A stretch of DNA of 23,071 nucleotides from a virus: positions 1 through 23,071 of IMG/VR virus record IMGVR_UViG_3300050015_000155. One strand, 5' to 3'. Positions 12,960 through 21,553 of the stretch are shown in pieces. Numbering within the stretch: position 1 is the stretch's first letter; every line of letters begins with the position of its first letter. The notes beneath the pieces are model-generated. The model ran no database searches and was not told where the DNA came from. It was given only the letters and a program-made list of their open reading frames with translations. The position numbers were made by a program, and so were the translations under genes.

Positions 12960-14744
12960 GTGAAAGAATTTATTGACAATTGTAAATTCAAAAAGGAAAT
13001 AAGCGAGGCCATTGCTTATGAAAAGAAACTTTCTTATTTCGTCCAAACCCATCTCGATACAGATATATTTACCAATTCCACGGATGTAGTCGACAACCTT
13101 TGGGACTCCACAAATCCCTTCATAAACTGGGTTCATGGCTGGATGAGAAGGGAGAATTTCAATTCTTTTATGAAGTTTTTGCGCAACCCGCTTCCAACCG
13201 CTTCGCTTATTCAAGATGACATAGTACCTGAACTCAAGAAGGTTTTCGACGCAACCAACGCCCGGTATGACTATTCCTTCAGCTCAAATGCAAATAAACC
13301 AGCCTGTGATAAGTTGATCGCAAAGTATGGCACGTTTTACAAGGATGTGATATTTGATGCACTTATCAACAGCCACAATTCAATTGTAATCACCGACTTT
13401 GAGAACAAGCGTGACCCGTATCGTTTTCTGATAAACATCTCGGAGGTTAAGGTAATTGAACCTACGAAGGCAGGAGCGATAAAAAGGATCGTTTTCAAGG
13501 GAGTTAACAAGGCAGGTGAAGAGCGTTATTATTTTTACACCGATGAATTCTTTGCGGTCTATACCGAAAAAGACGAGGTTTACACCGAGGAGTCAAAAAA
13601 CCCGCACGATTTAGGTGAATGTCCGGCAGACTTTATTTCAGCAGATCCGATTAATACAGATAAATTTGCAGTCCGGAAGAGTATTTTTTCAAACTACATC
13701 GAGAAGTTTGAGAATTACATCAACTATTACACGATGTTTAAGATGTTCATTCCATCCGGGATGATACCTGTTATAACCCACTACAAGCAAAATAACAAAC
13801 CATGTGAAAAGACTTTTGAGAACGGCACTCGTTGCGTTGCGACCCCTTCTGGAGGGTACATTTCAGGATTAAACGGAGTACTGGGAAACAAAGATAGTCT
13901 GGTCCCCTGTCCGGTTTGTAACACTTCAACTATCATTCGGGCAGGTACTGTTATCGGGCTCCCGGTTCCAAAGATTGGTGACAATGGAGAAAAGCCATTC
14001 GACATGAACGCCAATTTTGTTAAGTTTCACTATGCACCGACGGAAATATTGACCTGGGTAAATGAATTTATTAGCGAAAAGTATGACGAAATTAAATACC
14101 AATTAGTCGGCAAGGGTACCGAGCAGGCAAATGGTCAGGCAAAGAACGCGGACCAGATAGCCCGTGGAAACCAGACACTCGAAAATACATTGATTGAATT
14201 GAGCGGTAAACTTTCCAGGCTGCAAACCTCCCTGGATGGTAAACTACTGAAAATCGCTTTTGGTAAATCGTTCAAATCAGTTTACGTTGACCGAGGTACA
14301 GACTTCTATTTAGAGACCGAATTCGAGTTACGTGACTCGCTGGCTAAGGCTATTGATCCAATTGATAAAGAGAATTTAATCAGCCGGATAAATTACTCAA
14401 TCTATAAAAACAACCCTTCAGCACTCGAAAGAAGTGGGTTGCTGTATAAGTTACTGCCTTACTCAACATTGACAGATGATCAGTTTATTACGATGACTGT
14501 TGACCCGAAAATGAAAGAGCTGAGGTTAAATTACAAGTATTACATCGACGCGTTTGAAGCCGAATTTGGAGAGCTGAACATTTTCTTCAACGAATATTTT
14601 GGCGAAAACGTAACGATGAGCAATAAATTAACTGTTGCGAGGCAGTTACTACTTGACAAGGTTAAAATAATTGAAACAAAACCGGTTACACCTGTTATCC
14701 CGACAGATATGCCAGTGCAGCCACAAATGAACATTAATACATAA
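12960..14744 (+). CDS. Portal protein with zinc-ribbon insert
   Basis: A 594-residue protein. The start is a GTG at 12960; the next in-frame ATG would remove 61 residues. Order, length and overall composition match a portal: a helical N-terminal clip and wing region (INWVHGWMRRENFNSF), a strand-rich core, and a long C-terminal helical part (TEILTWVNEFISEKYDEIKY, ADQIARGNQTLENTLIELSG) suiting the stem and crown. The portal forms the dodecameric ring through which DNA enters. C282, C292, C317 and C320 (the last pair as CPVC) make a likely zinc ribbon in the middle, unusual in portals at large. The assignment is by position and pattern. Confidence 0.85.
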   Translation: MKEFIDNCKFKKEISEAIAYEKKLSYFVQTHLDTDIFTNSTDVVDNLWDSTNPFINWVHGWMRRENFNSFMKFLRNPLPTASLIQDDIVPELKKVFDATNARYDYSFSSNANKPACDKLIAKYGTFYKDVIFDALINSHNSIVITDFENKRDPYRFLINISEVKVIEPTKAGAIKRIVFKGVNKAGEERYYFYTDEFFAVYTEKDEVYTEESKNPHDLGECPADFISADPINTDKFAVRKSIFSNYIEKFENYINYYTMFKMFIPSGMIPVITHYKQNNKPCEKTFENGTRCVATPSGGYISGLNGVLGNKDSLVPCPVCNTSTIIRAGTVIGLPVPKIGDNGEKPFDMNANFVKFHYAPTEILTWVNEFISEKYDEIKYQLVGKGTEQANGQAKNADQIARGNQTLENTLIELSGKLSRLQTSLDGKLLKIAFGKSFKSVYVDRGTDFYLETEFELRDSLAKAIDPIDKENLISRINYSIYKNNPSALERSGLLYKLLPYSTLTDDQFITMTVDPKMKELRLNYKYYIDAFEAEFGELNIFFNEYFGENVTMSNKLTVARQLLLDKVKIIETKPVTPVIPTDMPVQPQMNINT

Positions 14745-14750
14745 TAGATT

Positions 14751-15233
14751 ATGAAAGTGTACCAATTACGTTTAATTCTGGGAAAGGCAACGAATTACGA
14801 CCAGAACGGCAAACTGAAAAATCAAACCATTACGGCAAAGTACGCCGGAGAGATGGAGCTGGAAAACATTCTGGAAGACCAGAATTGGAAGAAGCTGGGA
14901 GCCTGTGAGATTTCATGCGTTGGAGTGTTCGACACCGAGACCAAAGAGCAGGATGTAACCTTGATGGGTAAGATTAACGACCGTCTTAAAGCAAGCATAC
15001 AGGCTGGCACAAAGCCAAAGACTGAGATTGAACTATTGAAAGAGCAGATTGCTTCGCTGACTGAAAAGGTAAACAATCCTGTGATTGTCGAAAAAGAGAT
15101 TGTAACTCAGTTAAAAGAAGATCGGGTACACCTTTTTGAAGAGGCTACAGAGCTGGGATTAAAGCCGTCCCGAAATATTAAGACCGACATTCTGAAAGAT
15201 TTGATCGCAAACGCTAAAAAAGAAAAAGCATGA
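14751..15233 (+). CDS. Virion-module protein with coiled coil and LEM/HeH-like C-terminus
   Basis: A 160-residue protein. The N-terminal 70 residues are beta-rich (MKVYQLRLILGKATNYD). Residues about 88-125 are a short coiled coil, and 126-155 (VHLFEEATELGLKPSRNIKT, DILKDLI) resemble the helix-extended-helix fold (HeH/LEM/SAP type) found in phage head-region proteins. Between the portal and scaffold genes, a head-assembly accessory is likely. Ends in ATGA overlap with the next frame. Confidence 0.6.
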   Translation: MKVYQLRLILGKATNYDQNGKLKNQTITAKYAGEMELENILEDQNWKKLGACEISCVGVFDTETKEQDVTLMGKINDRLKASIQAGTKPKTEIELLKEQIASLTEKVNNPVIVEKEIVTQLKEDRVHLFEEATELGLKPSRNIKTDILKDLIANAKKEKA

Positions 15234-15460
15234 AAAATCAAATGGCAACGAAAAAATCTATCGGTAAAATCAGTTCTTTTTTGAGGGGGCTAAGGTCTGG
15301 AATAAAAAAACACTCAGAAAATAGGGGTGTAGCAAGACACCCTCAGTATTTTCCGGCATCAACTAAGGTTGGGGCGGGAGTTGTTACCGCAAGAAGGAGT
15401 CTTCCTGCTTTGATTTTGCACAAAAGGAACCACAGAGAGAATACTATTATTTGTAATTAA
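15230..15460 (+). CDS. Small strongly basic protein, uncertain
   Basis: A 76-residue frame from ATG 15230 (ATGA overlap) to TAA; a second start at 15242 is possible. It is rich in Arg, Lys, Gly and Ser (SSFLRGLRSGIKKHSENRG) with no known domain. Basic proteins of this size near the scaffold can bind DNA or act as minor head components. The codon pattern is less typical than that of its neighbours, and an inverted repeat lies inside, so it could instead be a partly non-coding stretch. Confidence 0.4.
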   Translation: MKNQMATKKSIGKISSFLRGLRSGIKKHSENRGVARHPQYFPASTKVGAGVVTARRSLPALILHKRNHRENTIICN

Positions 15461-15483
15461 ACATAATTTAAACATAACAGACT

Positions 15484-16335
15484 ATGTTACTCACAGAAGA
15501 TTTAAAAGTAGGGTTAACACCTGAACAGATTCAGGCAATTGAGACAACCTACACGACCAAAGAAACCGAATTGAAAGCATTGGCGAATAAAAACGCTGAT
15601 GGAATTTTCAATGGAGCTGCTCAAAAGCTGGCAGAACAAACTGGTATTCAAAAAGCTGAAGGCGAAAAGTATTCAGATTATTTTGCCCGTCTTGGTACCG
15701 AGTGGTTACCTGAACAATCGAAAACAAAACTCGCAGCCGCTGAAGAAAAGGTCCGTCTGGCAGAAGAAAAGTTTGCAAATCACAAAGGTGATGAGACGTT
15801 GAAGATAGAACTTCAGAACGCAAAGGCAGAACTGGCAAAGATCCCTGAGTTACTGACAGCCAAAGAAACTGAATGGAAAACTAAATACGAAGGATTGGAG
15901 ACAACTTACAAGACTTTCAAATTCAACCACTCCATTTCACAGGCTATGCCGAAGTTTGACGATTCAGTTAACCAGTTCGAGCTGAAGGCAAAGCAACAAA
16001 ACGCAATTGACAGGATTAAAAAGACTTATGAGCTGTCATACGATGAAAACGATAATCTCATCGGTACAAAAGATTATCAAAAATATCTCATCTCTGACCT
16101 TTTGAAGGCAGATGAAGAGTTAAAAGATTTGATCCTGATAGATCAGGCTTCCGGTGGTGCAGGCGGTGGTGGACAAAAGAAAACCACAGCTTTGACCATA
16201 CCTGGGAATATATCAAAGGCAGCCGGCCAGCAGATAGTACGGGAGTTCATTAAGACGGTTGAACAGATCGACCAGTTAGATTTTCGCTATGCAGACCGGT
16301 TTAAATTATTGTGTAAGGAAAACAATGTACTCTGA
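15484..16335 (+). CDS. Capsid scaffold-like protein
   Basis: A 283-residue acidic, helical protein. Residues about 80-145 are continuous coiled coil (KTKLAAAEEKVRLAEEKFAN, LKIELQNAKAELAKI). A Gly-rich hinge (GGAGGGG, near 225) precedes a short C-terminal domain rich in basic and aromatic residues (QLDFRYADRFKLL), which is the usual coat-binding end of scaffolds. It would guide capsid assembly and then leave. The gene directly precedes the capsid gene. No protease motif is seen, so scaffold removal may need another enzyme. Confidence 0.75.
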   Translation: MLLTEDLKVGLTPEQIQAIETTYTTKETELKALANKNADGIFNGAAQKLAEQTGIQKAEGEKYSDYFARLGTEWLPEQSKTKLAAAEEKVRLAEEKFANHKGDETLKIELQNAKAELAKIPELLTAKETEWKTKYEGLETTYKTFKFNHSISQAMPKFDDSVNQFELKAKQQNAIDRIKKTYELSYDENDNLIGTKDYQKYLISDLLKADEELKDLILIDQASGGAGGGGQKKTTALTIPGNISKAAGQQIVREFIKTVEQIDQLDFRYADRFKLLCKENNVL

Positions 16336-16385
16336 TTAACAGACTAATTTGGTACGCATTTATTAATCATTTAATTTTTAACATT

Positions 16386-17453
16386 ATGGCAGATCGTTTA
16401 ATTGACTTTTCGGCCCTATTAGCGTATCAAGACAAAAAGACGCAAACCGAGCTACTAAGCCAAAGGTACGGGCTTATTGAGTGTTTGAAATACAACACAC
16501 CTTTCAATAAGGTTTTAACCCCTACGCTCAAGGCACACCTTCAGCAGGTTGAAGGACGTACAACAGAATACACTGGCCTCAAAGAGAGCGTTATTACAAC
16601 GACCTCAACCGAGAGCTTTACTATTCCTGCTCACTTGTCAACTTCTGAACAAAAGACGTTGACCTCGATCAGTATTTTTTCTGGTTTCCAGATTTATCCT
16701 GCATGGTTCCAAAACAACACCATCGCAATGGCTGACTATCTGGCCAATAAATACGATGAGGTTTTCATGGCAATGGCTTCGGCTAAAGAGGTGTTGATTG
16801 CAACCCTTTTAAACACGAACCGCAACCAGGTGGCACTGGCAGTAAACCAGATTAACGGAGGTGATGGAGTGTTTACTTTTGACGCCTCACTGGACACGGT
16901 AACCGTTACCAAAGCAGCTCAAAAAGATACTATGTTTGCTAATCTCAAAACGTTGATGCGGATCGCAAAAATGGCCGGAGAATACAACATGGTTGTTAAT
17001 GAAGGTGGTTTTAACTTGGCATTGAATGAAATTTACAAGTATGCTGCATCGAACGATAAGAACCTTGCATTCATTCAGAACCAGCTTCCTAAATTCTTTG
17101 AGACGCTGAACATTGCGCCTGAATCATTCCAGTTCAAGGCATATTTGATGCTTAACGGAGCTATCGGATCAGTTCAAAATTATCCTTTCGACTTCCGCAT
17201 GGGTACTACCGTTGACTCCAAAGTTTGGGGTATCATGGACACGCCTGCACCTTACATCGGTGAACGCTTAAATGTCTATCATAACCGCGAAGCCGTTGAC
17301 GCTTCCTCTCTTGGTGACACTACCGCACATTTGAAAATGACCTCAATGGAAGAGTGGGGATTTTTGGATAAGTTCTTTTTGGTGACTAATTACCATTCAG
17401 ACCTCGTAAATGTCTTAACGGACATCGTTAAAGTAACTGGTGCAACCACTTAA
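16386..17453 (+). CDS. Major capsid protein
   Basis: A 355-residue protein placed between the scaffold and decoration genes. It has a long N-terminal arm, a region FQIYPAWFQNNTIAMADYLA that suits the long spine helix, a middle strand-rich domain and a C-terminus (EEWGFLDKFFLVTNYHSDLV) typical of Bacteroidota phage coats. No signal peptide or Cys-rich site is visible. A HK97-type fold is expected from the context, but I cannot confirm it from sequence alone. The absence of a clear cleavage site suggests it is used at full length. The gap before it (50 bases) contains no convincing promoter. Confidence 0.85.
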   Translation: MADRLIDFSALLAYQDKKTQTELLSQRYGLIECLKYNTPFNKVLTPTLKAHLQQVEGRTTEYTGLKESVITTTSTESFTIPAHLSTSEQKTLTSISIFSGFQIYPAWFQNNTIAMADYLANKYDEVFMAMASAKEVLIATLLNTNRNQVALAVNQINGGDGVFTFDASLDTVTVTKAAQKDTMFANLKTLMRIAKMAGEYNMVVNEGGFNLALNEIYKYAASNDKNLAFIQNQLPKFFETLNIAPESFQFKAYLMLNGAIGSVQNYPFDFRMGTTVDSKVWGIMDTPAPYIGERLNVYHNREAVDASSLGDTTAHLKMTSMEEWGFLDKFFLVTNYHSDLVNVLTDIVKVTGATT

Positions 17454-17464
17454 TACTTAAAGTC

Positions 17465-18277
17465 ATGGCAGATTATGTAAAAGTAAACAGTGATGGCACT
17501 CAAAGTAGGGTCTTCACAGAGGGGAGCGTAACAAGCGCGAATACTTCGGCTAAAAAAGTAAATGTTACTAATGTAGCAGAATTAGAGGCCGCTGTTGCGG
17601 CTCAAACAGCTGGGCAATTCATTTACCTTGCACCGGGAACATACAACCTTACCAAAAGTTTAGGCATTCTTGTTGCCGCTGATGGAGGTGGGTTAATTGG
17701 TGAAGGTATTGTCGTAATCAATGGTATTGCAGCCGCAGACGAAGCTATCAAAATCAATACAGCTTTGGCTACCGGTACATTTGAATACACTATTGGCGGT
17801 GGAATTGAAACAAAAGGTGGTTCTGGTAAAATAGCATTAAAGATCGTCAATGGGTCTTCAACTCAAAAGACTATTGTTTATGTTAATGGTACTGCAAATT
17901 TTCTGGATAACGCTGCTGGCAAAGCTGTTTCAATCGTAAATACTGGAACCGGAGCAATTCGATTTTATGTAAATGGACAGGGTCAGGGATTTGATTCTAT
18001 TGCCATTACTCCAGCTGTTGCAGATGACCGCTTTACTTTCAATAATATTTCTATTGATGAAATAATGGTTATCGCTGCCACTCCCGATGTAGCCGCTCAC
18101 TATTTCTTCTCTAATTGCAGAATTAAGCATGAAGGAATAACCGGCGGAGGTGCTGCAAGTGTTAAATCGGCTGCTTATTGTTGGACTGAGGCCGCAGCGG
18201 ATAACTTTATCCCTGTTGTTTTGGATACAAATGATTTCACTGGCGCAGCTACTGAAACAATCTTACAGGGATCGTAA
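17465..18277 (+). CDS. Beta-helix protein next to the capsid (likely decoration)
   Basis: A 270-residue protein. Residues 36-85 carry the mark of the right-handed beta-helix (pectin lyase fold): VAELEAAVAA..GQFIYLAPGTYNLTKS..GGGLIGEG, followed by repeating short strands with Gly, Asn and Val (about 85-230). No catalytic acid pattern is evident. Its place immediately after the capsid gene is where cement or decoration proteins lie, so it probably sits on the head surface, possibly contacting glycans. It could also be a host-binding appendage. It overlaps the next gene by one base (TAATG). Ala/Gly-rich composition differs from that of its neighbours. Confidence 0.65.
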   Translation: MADYVKVNSDGTQSRVFTEGSVTSANTSAKKVNVTNVAELEAAVAAQTAGQFIYLAPGTYNLTKSLGILVAADGGGLIGEGIVVINGIAAADEAIKINTALATGTFEYTIGGGIETKGGSGKIALKIVNGSSTQKTIVYVNGTANFLDNAAGKAVSIVNTGTGAIRFYVNGQGQGFDSIAITPAVADDRFTFNNISIDEIMVIAATPDVAAHYFFSNCRIKHEGITGGGAASVKSAAYCWTEAAADNFIPVVLDTNDFTGAATETILQGS

Positions 18278-19488
18278 TGTACAATTTAAGCGACATAAAT
18301 GCGAAGTTTTTCAGCGACAAGTTGATAACGTTCAAATCATCTTTGAACAGTACAACACTTGTATTTGCACCTGAACTGACGGGAGTTTCAAAATCAAACC
18401 GATACTTTAATTCAGGAGTTCACCCTGTGATTAATATCGAAAACGTTGAGGCGTTTCTTCCTGCTCTTTCGGGGTATGTTATTACGGCTTATTCTGCCGG
18501 AACTACATACGGCAACTACAACAGTACATTCAGCTTGTCGGACATTGTTTCAAGCGGAGGTAAATATTACATTTCCATCGCTTCAGGCAACTTGAACCAT
18601 GCAGTGAACACCGCTTACTGGACTGAAACCACGCTACTGTCGCTTATTCTGAAGGATAAAATCAGAAGTTCCATCGAAGTTGTGATGAGTAATTTGATAC
18701 AGCCTAACTTTATTGAAGATAACGTTGCGATGTACCGGATTGCTGATAACGCAGATGATTTGATTGAAAACACAGGTAAGTTGGTCGGGTTTAGGATTAA
18801 TCCGATCTCATCCGACCACTTACTTTTTATCATCAATCAATTAGGCTTACACTTCGAAGGAATTGAGACTATTACCTTTTATCTGTACAATCAAAACACG
18901 CTGGTAACTTCATTTGACTTAACCACGCAAGCTGGATTCTTTGAATGGAAGGATTTGACCACTTCCATTGAGATAACAGCCAATTCTGGTCCGTGGTTCC
19001 TTTTCTATGATCAAGACGAACTGATAGGCCGGGCAATCGGTAAGAACACTATTTTCACTAACGGGATGTTTAGATATGCAAATATCACCCCGATTGAATT
19101 TAGTGCCATCGCTGATTTGACCGACATTGACAGTCAATTGGTCTATGATAAGAATTACGGGATCAACCTGAATTTTACAGTTAGCTACTCACTCACCAAC
19201 TTTATCAAACAACACCTTGCTCAGTTCGCTGAATGTATTCAGAAACAGTTTGAATATGATATGATTAGTATGATGTGTTACAATCCGGACGCTCAGATAT
19301 GCGCACGGGAGCGTAACCTGAATACTGAAAATCTCATATTTGAATTGAAGAGCTACGAAGGTGACACAGTGATCAAAAGACTGGCTTCGGCTTATAAGCA
19401 AATGAAAACTACGCTGATAAGGCTGGGGTACAGGGATCAGGCATTCACGGTTAACGAGGATGATAATTATTCAATCGGTTCGATATGA
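18277..19488 (+). CDS. Head-tail connector-like protein with carbohydrate-binding-like insert
   Basis: A 403-residue protein of unknown family. Residues about 78-117 (YGNYNSTFSLSDIVSSGG..KYYISIASGN..AYWTE) look like the short CBM5/12-like module common in tail and fibre proteins: an aromatic/Gly start, D-x-V, G-x-x-Y-x-S and a final W. The remainder is mixed alpha/beta, ending with a helical segment (RLASAYKQMKTTLIRLGYR). Its place between the decoration and tail-completion genes suggests neck or head-tail joining. It overlaps the next gene by ATGA. A gene at this site with an adhesin-like insert is unusual. Confidence 0.5.
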   Translation: MYNLSDINAKFFSDKLITFKSSLNSTTLVFAPELTGVSKSNRYFNSGVHPVINIENVEAFLPALSGYVITAYSAGTTYGNYNSTFSLSDIVSSGGKYYISIASGNLNHAVNTAYWTETTLLSLILKDKIRSSIEVVMSNLIQPNFIEDNVAMYRIADNADDLIENTGKLVGFRINPISSDHLLFIINQLGLHFEGIETITFYLYNQNTLVTSFDLTTQAGFFEWKDLTTSIEITANSGPWFLFYDQDELIGRAIGKNTIFTNGMFRYANITPIEFSAIADLTDIDSQLVYDKNYGINLNFTVSYSLTNFIKQHLAQFAECIQKQFEYDMISMMCYNPDAQICARERNLNTENLIFELKSYEGDTVIKRLASAYKQMKTTLIRLGYRDQAFTVNEDDNYSIGSI

Positions 19489-19976
19489 GTAAAGGGATTG
19501 ACATATCAATAGACGCACTGGTAGCAGATTTTACAACTTATCTGTGGACTTCCAACGTACGGAGCTTTTATGGCCGTGTGTTCAGAAATGAACGCAACGG
19601 TAAAATCAGCCCTGAAATTTGGGTAACTCCAAATAAATACATCGAAGTTCTGAAGGATAGTTCAAAAGATGCTCAATGCTTTTTTGATGTTCAACCCTCA
19701 ATCCCAATGATAGCCGATATTTGTACCGCTGATGTCTGGCTTTGCGTTATGGTCAACCTTCAAAAGTTGTACCCTGCACTCGTAAGACAGGACGCAACGG
19801 AACAAGTTCACCAAGACGTTAAGGATCTTTTGATGCAAAGTCAATTTGAAATTAAGGGACTGGTTACCGGATCAACCGGTTTTTCAGGTTATTGGAGTGA
19901 ATCGGCTATTGCGGATATGTCGCCTCATTATTTATTTAGATTCAATCTACAAACAATTTACACAAATACATTATGA
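19485..19976 (+). CDS. Tail-completion or head-closure-like protein
   Basis: A 163-residue protein. Its size, mixed alpha/beta makeup (an N-terminal helix, Trp- and Cys-containing strands such as CTADVWLCVMVNLQKL, and a C-terminal strand YLFRFNLQTIY) and place directly before the tail tube gene are those of the small tail-terminator and completion proteins of siphoviruses. No sequence signature proves this. It is linked on both sides by ATGA overlaps (19485-19488 and 19973-19976). Confidence 0.5.
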   Translation: MSKGIDISIDALVADFTTYLWTSNVRSFYGRVFRNERNGKISPEIWVTPNKYIEVLKDSSKDAQCFFDVQPSIPMIADICTADVWLCVMVNLQKLYPALVRQDATEQVHQDVKDLLMQSQFEIKGLVTGSTGFSGYWSESAIADMSPHYLFRFNLQTIYTNTL

Positions 19977-20866
19977 CAACACTCAAGTATTCAGGTAATG
20001 GGTTAAGCAAGGCACTCCTTCAGGACGTGAAAGGCTTGATTATCCTTACCAAGAACACCACTCAAACCGTAGCGGTCGCTAAGACGCTGGCAGGATGGAC
20101 GGGGTTGATAGCTCCGGCCACTACCGCAGCGATTAAGGCAACTTATATCGACATTGCACGTGGATTCGAGTCTAAGACAAAGGCGGCTGAAATGGTCACC
20201 GCTAACACTGGTTTTGAGGAAAAGACGAAAGACTTTCCACCTCAATTCATCGCTTATGGTCACCTTTCGTATGCTGATTATCAAACATGGTTCGCAGCCG
20301 ATGGACAGGAGTTTGATTTTATCCCTGTTTTGCAGGATGGTAAATTGATCTTCCCGCTGACTTCTACCGGGTTAATGATTGGATTCTGTGGCCGTTTGAT
20401 TATCACAAATTTCGACCTTCCCAAAGCTGGCGGAGCAGAAAAGGCTAAATACAGCGAATTGACGGTAATGTTTGACGATGTAGATCAAATGAAGGCCGCT
20501 CAGATTGTTACTCCTGCCTTCACTCGCAAAGAACTGGAAGCTGTTGTTCCGGTTGGTTTAAATCTGGAAGTCGTTACCGCCTATGAAAGTTCGGGCGGTA
20601 CTGTTGTGGTTAAAGCCACTCACAGGGCTACAGGTCTGCCTTATGCAGGATTAACAACCACGGCTGAATGGGAAGTTGTTTCAATCAGTGGAGACACTGG
20701 CGGGGCTGTTACGACCGTTAGCGCAACGTCTGCTAATTTGGGTATTTATACCTTGACGGTATTGAACACCACTCCAACGATGACAAACGACTTCGAAATC
20801 CAGGGTGTGAAAATCACTGCCGGTGCCGTTGTTTATCTTACTAACGTGCTTAATATCCCGGTATAA
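19973..20866 (+). CDS. Major tail tube protein with Ig-like C-terminal domain
   Basis: A 297-residue protein. The first ~190 residues are beta-rich with the loop and strand pattern of tube subunits, here including DIARGFESKTKAAE and the sandwich-like YSELTVMFDDVDQM. From about 200 (NLEVVTAYESSGGTVVVKAT to the end) follows an Ig-like domain with Gly/Thr/Val strands (EWEVVSISGDTGGAVTTV). Tube proteins with a C-terminal Ig-like domain are known in several siphoviruses and the domain projects from the tail. Position before the terminator and the tape measure supports the call. It overlaps the previous gene by ATGA and the next by one base (TAATG). Confidence 0.7.
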   Translation: MTTLKYSGNGLSKALLQDVKGLIILTKNTTQTVAVAKTLAGWTGLIAPATTAAIKATYIDIARGFESKTKAAEMVTANTGFEEKTKDFPPQFIAYGHLSYADYQTWFAADGQEFDFIPVLQDGKLIFPLTSTGLMIGFCGRLIITNFDLPKAGGAEKAKYSELTVMFDDVDQMKAAQIVTPAFTRKELEAVVPVGLNLEVVTAYESSGGTVVVKATHRATGLPYAGLTTTAEWEVVSISGDTGGAVTTVSATSANLGIYTLTVLNTTPTMTNDFEIQGVKITAGAVVYLTNVLNIPV

Positions 20867-21063
20867 TGGCACAGTTCGGCAAAGTACACGTAAGGGATGA
20901 CAATAAATGGAATGAATGGATCTGGGAAGATTTTCTCAGTTTCTATAAATCTTCATTAAAAGGTCATTGCACGGAATCACCTGAAGATGTTGCGAAAGCC
21001 CTCGGAGTGGTTATTCCTGAAAAAGTCAAACCTGATAAGGTCAAACCGAGCGGAGACGCTTAA
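20866..21063 (+). CDS. Small tail-module protein of unknown function
   Basis: A 65-residue protein. The first part is aromatic (NKWNEWIWEDFLSFYKSSL). The end is a low-complexity tail with a repeated KVKP (EKVKPDKVKPSG). It starts in a one-base TAATG overlap with the tube gene and is followed by a strong terminator. Its position is where small tail-assembly factors lie. Function unknown. Confidence 0.5.
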   Translation: MAQFGKVHVRDDNKWNEWIWEDFLSFYKSSLKGHCTESPEDVAKALGVVIPEKVKPDKVKPSGDA

Positions 21064-21070
21064 ACAAAAT

Positions 21071-21101
21071 AGGGGTTACGAGAGATTGTAACCCTTTTTT
21101 T
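21071..21101 (+). terminator. Intrinsic terminator within the late operon
   Basis: GGGTTAC (21073-21079) and GTAACCC (21088-21094) form a perfect 7-bp stem, extended by a G-U and an A-U pair, with an 8-base loop and a run of seven T (21095-21101). It lies 7 bases after the 65-residue gene and 5 before the next start, so no promoter fits after it. Partial readthrough is implied. Confidence 0.85.
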
Positions 21102-21106
21102 ATATT

Positions 21107-21553
21107 ATGAGTAGAATCCTTGACATACAGAAAAAAAGCAATCAGTACATGGCAGCGTTCAAAGATAACGTTATCCGGGTGATTGAATCGCATTCAAAAG
21201 AGATGGTCAATATGAACCGTGTGCAGATGCTTAATTCAAAAGGCGCTCAGGATAACCCGCTGATTCATCGAAGTACAAAATCCGAATATCTGACAAAGCC
21301 GTATGCAAAACGAACAGGCAAAAGCAAGCCTAATCTATTGGTGAACGGGGACTTTCAAAACGGGATGCAAATGTTTGTACCGTCCGAAAAAGAATATTTC
21401 ATCAGCTCAAAAGATTACAAAAGCGGGTACCTGGAAAAGAATTACGGATATGAGAAGAGCATATTTGGGGTAGGCCCGGAAGCACAACCGAAAGCCCGCG
21501 AAGTGAATGACGGTGCAATTGTAAATGATTACATGAAAACAGTATTTCAATGA
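21107..21553 (+). CDS. Tail-module protein of unknown function
   Basis: A 148-residue basic protein. A helical N-terminus (RILDIQKKSNQYMAAF, NVIRVIESHSKEM) is followed by a Lys/Tyr-rich polar region (YAKRTGKSKPNLL, KDYKSGYLEKNYGYEK). It has no known domain. Being between the tube and tape measure genes suggests a tail-assembly or tail-tip role. Its transcription depends on readthrough of the terminator just upstream. It overlaps the next gene by ATGA. Confidence 0.55.
   Translation: MSRILDIQKKSNQYMAAFKDNVIRVIESHSKEMVNMNRVQMLNSKGAQDNPLIHRSTKSEYLTKPYAKRTGKSKPNLLVNGDFQNGMQMFVPSEKEYFISSKDYKSGYLEKNYGYEKSIFGVGPEAQPKAREVNDGAIVNDYMKTVFQ

Noticed and set aside
16336-16385. Promoter before the capsid gene
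   Set aside because: TAATTTGG is the closest match but has the wrong spacing within the -7 element and no upstream box.
1477-21000. Many open frames on the minus strand
   Set aside because: Each lies across a well-supported plus-strand gene, shows no domain and has poor residue composition. None has its own promoter or a compatible gap.
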